A stretch of DNA of 52,870 nt from Desulfobulbaceae bacterium (GTDB taxonomy: Bacteria > Desulfobacterota > Desulfobulbia > Desulfobulbales > SURF-16), in NCBI GenBank assembly GCA_020444175.1, contig JAHLLM010000038.1, positions 1 to 52,870 of the forward strand, given 5' to 3'. Below are positions 49,430-52,870 of the stretch, piece after piece; the stretch's first letter is position 1, and each line of letters opens with the position of its first letter. The notes beneath the pieces were generated by a model. It worked only from the letters and a program-made list of their open reading frames with translations, was not told where the DNA came from and ran no database searches. Both the position numbers and the translations under genes were made by a program.

Positions 49430-50644
49430 TTAAAAAGAAGGCATAGGCATCTTGCCCCACTTATGTCTGCCATTTGTTTCGATTACAGCAAGAACCTGGT
49501 GATCATAAGCATCTACATCTACTATTAATACAGGTTTTCTTTTCGTCCCCATTTTAAAGAGATCGGAGGAAGCAACCGGTTTGCCGTCTGAATCTGATAC
49601 CTGGACAAAAACAAAGCGCTCAACATCATAGTTTGTTTCCACTTTTCCCAGTGTTCTGACAAAGTTGTAGAAAATTTTGAAAAATTTTCCAAGTCCTCCG
49701 CTGAACTTATGCTGATGCCATTCGAGCACTTCTGGAAAACGTTCAATGATATCTTCAGAAAATCGTCTGTCTTTGTCAGTAACAAGGGCTGTCAGAAAAA
49801 AATCACCCGGGAAAATGTAGGCCAGATTAGCCTGAATATTTTTTTGGGGATCATTTATTTTCTGTGAAGAAATAATCTGTTGATACAGTTCGGAAACTTC
49901 TTCCGACGGGCGCGGAAAAACAGAAAGAAGTGTAATGGAATCATTCGATACCGTCTGCAATCGGTTAACGGTATATGCCCTGATACCAAAGGCGACAGCT
50001 ACGGAAAGGCAGACCGTTATAACATAGGTAACTGCGATTCCGAGCCACTTGGGTTTGATCCAGCCGAACAAAAAACGATAAATTTTCCCGCCGGGCTCAC
50101 CTGGAAGAAACATGGGTGTATTTTTCATATAGTTATCATAGGACTCTGGCGCTTCCTGTTTCATTCTCCACTCTTCATTTCTGGCAAGAATATAATAAAC
50201 AAAGAGCATGGTCACATACATGACCAGAATAATAAAACGCGGCCAGTACAAAAGCAGACCAAAGCCGGACAGTGCCAGAAAAAGGTACTGCGGGTGCCTG
50301 ATTTTGGAATAAAAGCTTATCCGTACAACGCCTTTTTTTCTGAAACGGCCATAGTAGAGGGGAACGGCTGCCGTGAAAAAGAGGAGAAGACCGAGAACGA
50401 GAAATATCTGCATATAAGAAAGGGCAAGTATGAGCGGGTCATCTGTGAAAACCATATGGGGGAGGAAAAATTCAGTCATCCAGCTCAAGTATGGTGAAGA
50501 CGCAAAAAAATCAAGGATAGGCCCATAAACAGAATAAAAGTAGAGGGCAAAGGGGGAGATCATAATGATGATTTCAACCCCGATTAGGCAATAGGCAGCA
50601 ATGGTTGCCATAAAAAGGAGCTTGCTTTTGTTGATTTGAGGCAT
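49430..50644 (-). CDS. Isoprenylcysteine/phospholipid methyltransferase-like membrane protein
   Basis: A 404-residue protein with about five N-terminal helices, the ICMT/PEMT-type signature KIRHPQYLFLALSGFGLLLYWPRF, then ARNEEWRMKQEAPESYDNYM, a further helix (about 197-220) and an unusual 180-residue extracytoplasmic C-terminal domain (IFPGDFFLTALVTDKDRRF and onward) I do not recognise. Family members methylate a cysteine, lipid or small thiol using SAM within the membrane. AAGGTG precedes the ATG at 50644. The methyltransferase signature is clear; the extra domain and substrate are unassigned. Confidence 0.82.
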   Translation of the reverse strand: MPQINKSKLLFMATIAAYCLIGVEIIIMISPFALYFYSVYGPILDFFASSPYLSWMTEFFLPHMVFTDDPLILALSYMQIFLVLGLLLFFTAAVPLYYGRFRKKGVVRISFYSKIRHPQYLFLALSGFGLLLYWPRFIILVMYVTMLFVYYILARNEEWRMKQEAPESYDNYMKNTPMFLPGEPGGKIYRFLFGWIKPKWLGIAVTYVITVCLSVAVAFGIRAYTVNRLQTVSNDSITLLSVFPRPSEEVSELYQQIISSQKINDPQKNIQANLAYIFPGDFFLTALVTDKDRRFSEDIIERFPEVLEWHQHKFSGGLGKFFKIFYNFVRTLGKVETNYDVERFVFVQVSDSDGKPVASSDLFKMGTKRKPVLIVDVDAYDHQVLAVIETNGRHKWGKMPMPSF

Positions 50645-50750
50645 ATTTTCACCTTGCTGTTTTAATGAGTTTAGAAAAAAGGATAATTATGATTGTCAGT
50701 TATACAAGGCATGCCCTCGTAATAATGACAGAGTGATTTGTTCAAAAATG

Positions 50751-50927
50751 GTAACCATCCAGATGCACCTCATCTTTGGACAAGCAGGCCTGCTCACATA
50801 GACGGGCTATCGGAGTCTCGCAAGCTCGCTTACCTGCCTCGCAGGCCTGCTTGTCCAAATCTAAGGCACATCTGAATAGTTACGGCCTGGAGTTGAGGCC
50901 CATTTCGAGCCCTCGCTGAATAGATAC
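50751..50927. mobile_element. R1 MITE copy c (177 bp, internal deletion)
   Basis: Matches 2102-2305 but lacks about 27 internal bp. It starts GTAACCATCCAGATG and ends GCTGAATAGATAC. It is flanked by a perfect 8-bp direct repeat CAAAAATG (50743-50750 and 50928-50935), the clearest target duplication of this family. Confidence 0.87.
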
Positions 50928-50972
50928 CAAAAATGATGATTTCTATTGGCAGAAAAGGAATATCAGGGAAAA

Positions 50973-50995
50973 ACGATGCCACTTTGTGGCATCGT
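50973..50995. promoter_or_regulatory. Perfect 10-bp hairpin upstream of the small cysteine protein
   Basis: ACGATGCCAC, TTT, GTGGCATCGT forms a perfect 10-bp stem with a three-base loop. No T-run follows, so it is not a standard terminator. It lies 113 nt upstream of the 51108 gene and could be an operator or part of a leader structure. Confidence 0.45.
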
Positions 50996-51107
50996 GGGCT
51001 GCGCGTGATTACTTTTTTAATATGAAGTGGAATAAGACAATATAATTGATTCTATGCCCGATTATCCGAGATAGATGTATTCATTAATTGCGGCAAGGAG
51101 GTTTACC

Positions 51108-51260
51108 ATGGAAGATAAAAAAGAAACCGCCAAACCAGCAACCGCTGAAGTGAAAGAAACGTCAAAAGAAAATGCCACATGCGTTTGCAACATGGAGTGG
51201 CGCGGAATCCGTGGCGAGGAGGAAGGAAGCGATTGCATCTGCTACCCTGAAGAAGAATAG
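51108..51260 (+). CDS. 50-residue cysteine-containing small protein
   Basis: The ATG at 51108 follows a near-perfect AAGGAGG at about 6 nt. The product has a charged first half (MEDKKETAKPATAEVKET) and a second half with CVC, NMEWRG, a glutamate/glycine stretch, CIC and an acidic end. The two CxC pairs could bind zinc or copper, form disulfides, or be modified. It lies 1.7 kb from the radical SAM gene, on the same strand but with the ICMT-like gene between. I recognise no family. A RiPP precursor is possible but unproven; a small metal-binding protein is equally likely. Confidence 0.65.
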   Translation: MEDKKETAKPATAEVKETSKENATCVCNMEWRGIRGEEEGSDCICYPEEE

Positions 51261-51371
51261 GTCTGTTGCAGGACGTCCTGCATTGTTGTTGAGAGGCAAC
51301 AAAAATTGCTGAAATCGCAAAAAGGCTGAGAGCGAATCGGAGTTATACTGCAAATCAACAAGTGAAGAAGT

Positions 51372-51413
51372 CAACTCTGACAAAATCATTTTTTTAGGAT
51401 TTTGTCAGAGTTG
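51372..51413. terminator. Large hairpin between convergent small genes (likely bidirectional terminator)
   Basis: CAACTCTGACAAAATC and GATTTTGTCAGAGTTG form a perfect 16-bp stem around a 10-nt, T-rich loop, followed by GGCTTTTG. It lies between the plus-strand gene ending at 51260 and the minus-strand gene ending at 51497, as expected for a shared terminator. The T-tract is short, so an RNA-stabilising or other role is possible. A second palindrome, TGCAGGACGTCCTGCA, lies just after the 51260 stop. Confidence 0.6.
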
Positions 51414-51496
51414 GCTTTTGAAATTATGCTAATTAAGGGGAAATTTGCTCAATTCATGTTTGTTCTGTCCGTCCCTGAAATGCAAAAGGATGAGGT

Positions 51497-51664
51497 TTAG
51501 TCAAATACTTCCATGTCGCAGTGTTTGCAGACAGAACAACGCAGCATGGGTTCCCATTTTTCAAAAGCAATCCGCCAACCCTCTTCTTCAATCTGTTTTT
51601 CGAGTTCCTGCTGGCATTCATCGCACAGCCATTTGTCCCCTTGAGGGGTAACCCAGAGTTTCAT
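51497..51664 (-). CDS. 55-residue zinc-ribbon-like protein
   Basis: A short gene read on the minus strand: MKLWVTPQGDKWLCDECQ at the start, a helical middle (ELEKQIEEEGWRIAFEKWE) and CSVCKHCDMEVFD at the end. CDEC plus CSVC/CKHC give five cysteines, enough for a four-cysteine zinc ribbon. AAGGTG lies about 6 nt before the ATG at 51664. It is convergent with the 50-residue gene and divergent from the methyltransferase at 51884. The function is unknown; small zinc ribbons often bind nucleic acid or a partner protein. Confidence 0.65.
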   Translation of the reverse strand: MKLWVTPQGDKWLCDECQQELEKQIEEEGWRIAFEKWEPMLRCSVCKHCDMEVFD

Positions 51665-51883
51665 GGTCTTCACCTTGATTTTATGTTAAATAAATAAATT
51701 TTTGATAGATGTTACTATTCATTCAGGTTGGATGAAAGTAGTTGAAAAATTGCAAAAATTCAAGTTTATCCGATAAAAGTTCGTGGGATGTCATGTTGTT
51801 GATGTGAATGGCTTATCATTTATGCTGTTTATTCCATAGAGACATAGATTTGTGAAGAAATAAACAGAAGAAAAGGAGATTTT

Positions 51884-52522
51884 GTGACAAAAGAAATTTT
51901 TGATAAAGCTGCTGCTGACTGGGATGAAAAACCGCAACGTGTCGAACTTTCCAGGCGAATTGTTGAAGCCATAAAGAACAATGTATCCTTGACTCAAGAA
52001 ATGAGGGCTTTGGAAATCGGCTGTGGTACGGGACTGCTCACTGTCGGACTCGCACCTGACCTAAAAGGTATTGTGGCAACAGACAGCTCCCCGGGCATGA
52101 TTGAGGTTCTGGAGACAAAAATCAAATCGAATAATATTTCAAATATTGAAACAAAGTGCCTGGATATAGCCGTGGATGATACCGCGTCTGTCGGAATAAG
52201 CTTTGAGCTCATCTATAGCGGCATGGTTTTTCATCATATTCAAAAGACGCGGAATGTTCTTGAAAAATGCCGAGATCTTCTTGACCCCGGAGGTCTTCTG
52301 CTTATTGCCGATCTTGATAAGGAAGACGGATCTTTTCATGGCGATATGGAAGGTGTTGCCCATCACGGCTTTCAAAAGGATAAGTTCGGAGAACTTGTTG
52401 CCGGTTTCGGATTCGAAAATATCAGCTTTAGCCAGGTCCATATTATAAATAAAGAGGATAATAACGGAAATGTTCGCCAGTATCCGGTCTTTTTGATGAA
52501 GGCAATGCGAAGCAAAAAATGA
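51884..52522 (+). CDS. Class I SAM-dependent methyltransferase
   Basis: A 212-residue soluble methyltransferase (Methyltransf_11/UbiE-like). The SAM-binding loop is ALEIGCGTGLLTVGLAP (about 45-61), followed by IVATDSSPGMIEVLE, and the later DLLDPGGLLLIADLD. It starts at GTG 51884, with AAGGAG 6 nt upstream; no ATG is better placed. The opening IFDKAAADWDEKPQRVELSR is typical of this subfamily. The substrate cannot be read; quinone, arsenite and small-acid methyltransferases share the fold, and no arsenic-type cysteines are seen. Confidence 0.9.
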   Translation: MTKEIFDKAAADWDEKPQRVELSRRIVEAIKNNVSLTQEMRALEIGCGTGLLTVGLAPDLKGIVATDSSPGMIEVLETKIKSNNISNIETKCLDIAVDDTASVGISFELIYSGMVFHHIQKTRNVLEKCRDLLDPGGLLLIADLDKEDGSFHGDMEGVAHHGFQKDKFGELVAGFGFENISFSQVHIINKEDNNGNVRQYPVFLMKAMRSKK

Positions 52523-52531
52523 TGAACTTGT

Positions 52532-52571
52532 AAAAAGCCCTGAAGCTGACCATCCGCCAATGTAATATCAA
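52532..52571 (-). repeat. 40-bp dispersed repeat, second copy
   Basis: Inverted copy of 32213-32252 with the same internal spacing. It begins 10 nt after the methyltransferase stop and runs up against the inverted repeat of the next element. Confidence 0.65.
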
Positions 52572-52573
52572 TA

Positions 52574-52789
52574 ACTCAACTTTCCGACTTGACATAACTC
52601 GTTGTTATTACATTGTAGGTTGGGTTAAATTCGTTTCATGCTACCAGAATTGTTGGGTTTTCGGTAGCAAGCAATAAGTAAAAAAGTTGAAAGACCTATA
52701 ACCCAACAAGAACAGAGGTTATTGGAAATTAACCCAACCTACAAATAACACCATAAATTAAGGCAATACATGAAGTCGAAAAGTTGAGT
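52574..52789. mobile_element. MITE-like element with nested inverted repeats (216 bp)
   Basis: Outer 17-bp inverted ends ACTCAACTTTCCGACTT and AAGTCGAAAAGTTGAGT (one mismatch) are flanked by a 5-bp direct repeat CAATA (52569-52573 and 52790-52794). Inside, TGTAGGTTGGGTTAA (52614-52628) and its exact inverse (52729-52743) form a second nested palindrome. No coding frame is supported. Confidence 0.7.
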
Positions 52790-52817
52790 CAATAAGCTAT
52801 ATACGTGTCGTCTGAGG

Positions 52818-52870
52818 ATTCCGGAGTAATTCGGCCACCCATTCCGGAGTAATTCGGCCACCTATTCCAG
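52818..52870. mobile_element. Probable left end of an IS21-family insertion sequence (runs off window)
   Basis: Two perfect-period 23-bp direct repeats beginning ATTCCGGAGTAATTCGG (52818-52840, 52841-52863) and the start of a third at 52864. Multiple short direct repeats of this kind at the tip are typical of IS21 elements, which encode istA/istB; those genes would lie beyond the window. Confidence 0.55.

Overview
The window reads as a chromosomal segment of a free-living, Gram-negative anaerobe, most likely a Desulfobacterota (delta-proteobacterial, Desulfobulbales-like) sulfate- or sulfur-metabolising bacterium. This rests on inference: outer-membrane-type lipoproteins and an OmpA protein, a bifunctional class A PBP, a rubrerythrin-like protein next to thiol peroxidase Tpx, a methyl-accepting protein with a bacteriohemerythrin tail, a biotin-dependent acyl-CoA carboxylase, and a very dense set of HD-GYP, PilZ, HDOD and cyclic-nucleotide-binding proteins. 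No rRNA, tRNA or CRISPR array was found. About 41 protein genes are supported, two of them (50 and 55 aa) very short.

Layout. 260-2001 (minus): a ParB-like protein coupled to a secreted DUF4350-like protein. 2102-2543: two miniature mobile elements. 2636-4952 (plus): a compact operon of a RibD-type reductase, a PP-loop ATPase with two CxxC pairs, and GTP cyclohydrolase FolE2, followed by a CCA-adding-type nucleotidyltransferase, glycogen phosphorylase, an ExeA-like ATPase, a c-type-heme (Tll0287/DUF3365) sensor and a TPR-OmpA protein (to 12187). 12245-19949 (minus): a zinc-ribbon rhomboid protease, then a likely operon HD-GYP > cNMP/CBS/DUF294 > dinB > dacB. 20170-23571: a small lipoprotein, a hemerythrin-tailed chemoreceptor and a 2Fe-2S ferredoxin. 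24118-31873 (minus): a signalling island of PilZ > cNMP-methyltransferase > HD-GYP > cNMP-methyltransferase > PilZ-PAS-PAS-sigma54 activator. 32314-37390 (plus): a cNMP-GAF sensor overlapping a three-gene biotin-dependent carboxylase operon. 37507-40239: a PhnD-like/GAF/HD-GYP/degenerate-GGDEF sensor. 40372-47647 (minus): Tpx and rubrerythrin-like protein, SpoIIM-like membrane protein, HDOD protein with an acidic partner, a PilZ protein, and a PBP1b-type synthase with a TPR lipoprotein. 47912-52522: a radical SAM protein convergent with an isoprenylcysteine-methyltransferase-like membrane protein, two small cysteine proteins and a class I methyltransferase.

How the parts fit. The window is dominated by signal reception and second-messenger handling: three HD-GYP phosphodiesterases, three PilZ receptors and four cNMP-fold proteins, with no intact GGDEF cyclase (the only GGDEF-like domain has YGNDF). 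The strongest candidate for an undescribed system is the 26262-31873 island, where two close cNMP-binding methyltransferase paralogues flank an HD-GYP protein carrying a six-helix membrane sensor also found in the HD-GYP at 18159. A second candidate is the RibD-type reductase/PP-loop/FolE2 operon, which looks like an unassigned pterin or modified-purine route.

The intergenic regions are full of non-coding mobile elements. One 204-bp family has GTAACTATTCAGC-type ends and 8-bp target duplications (three copies). One 165-167-bp palindromic family has 6-bp target duplications (three copies, one shortened). One 181-bp family sits just upstream of two minus-strand start codons. There are also two single elements and, at the right edge, the start of a probable IS21-family insertion sequence.
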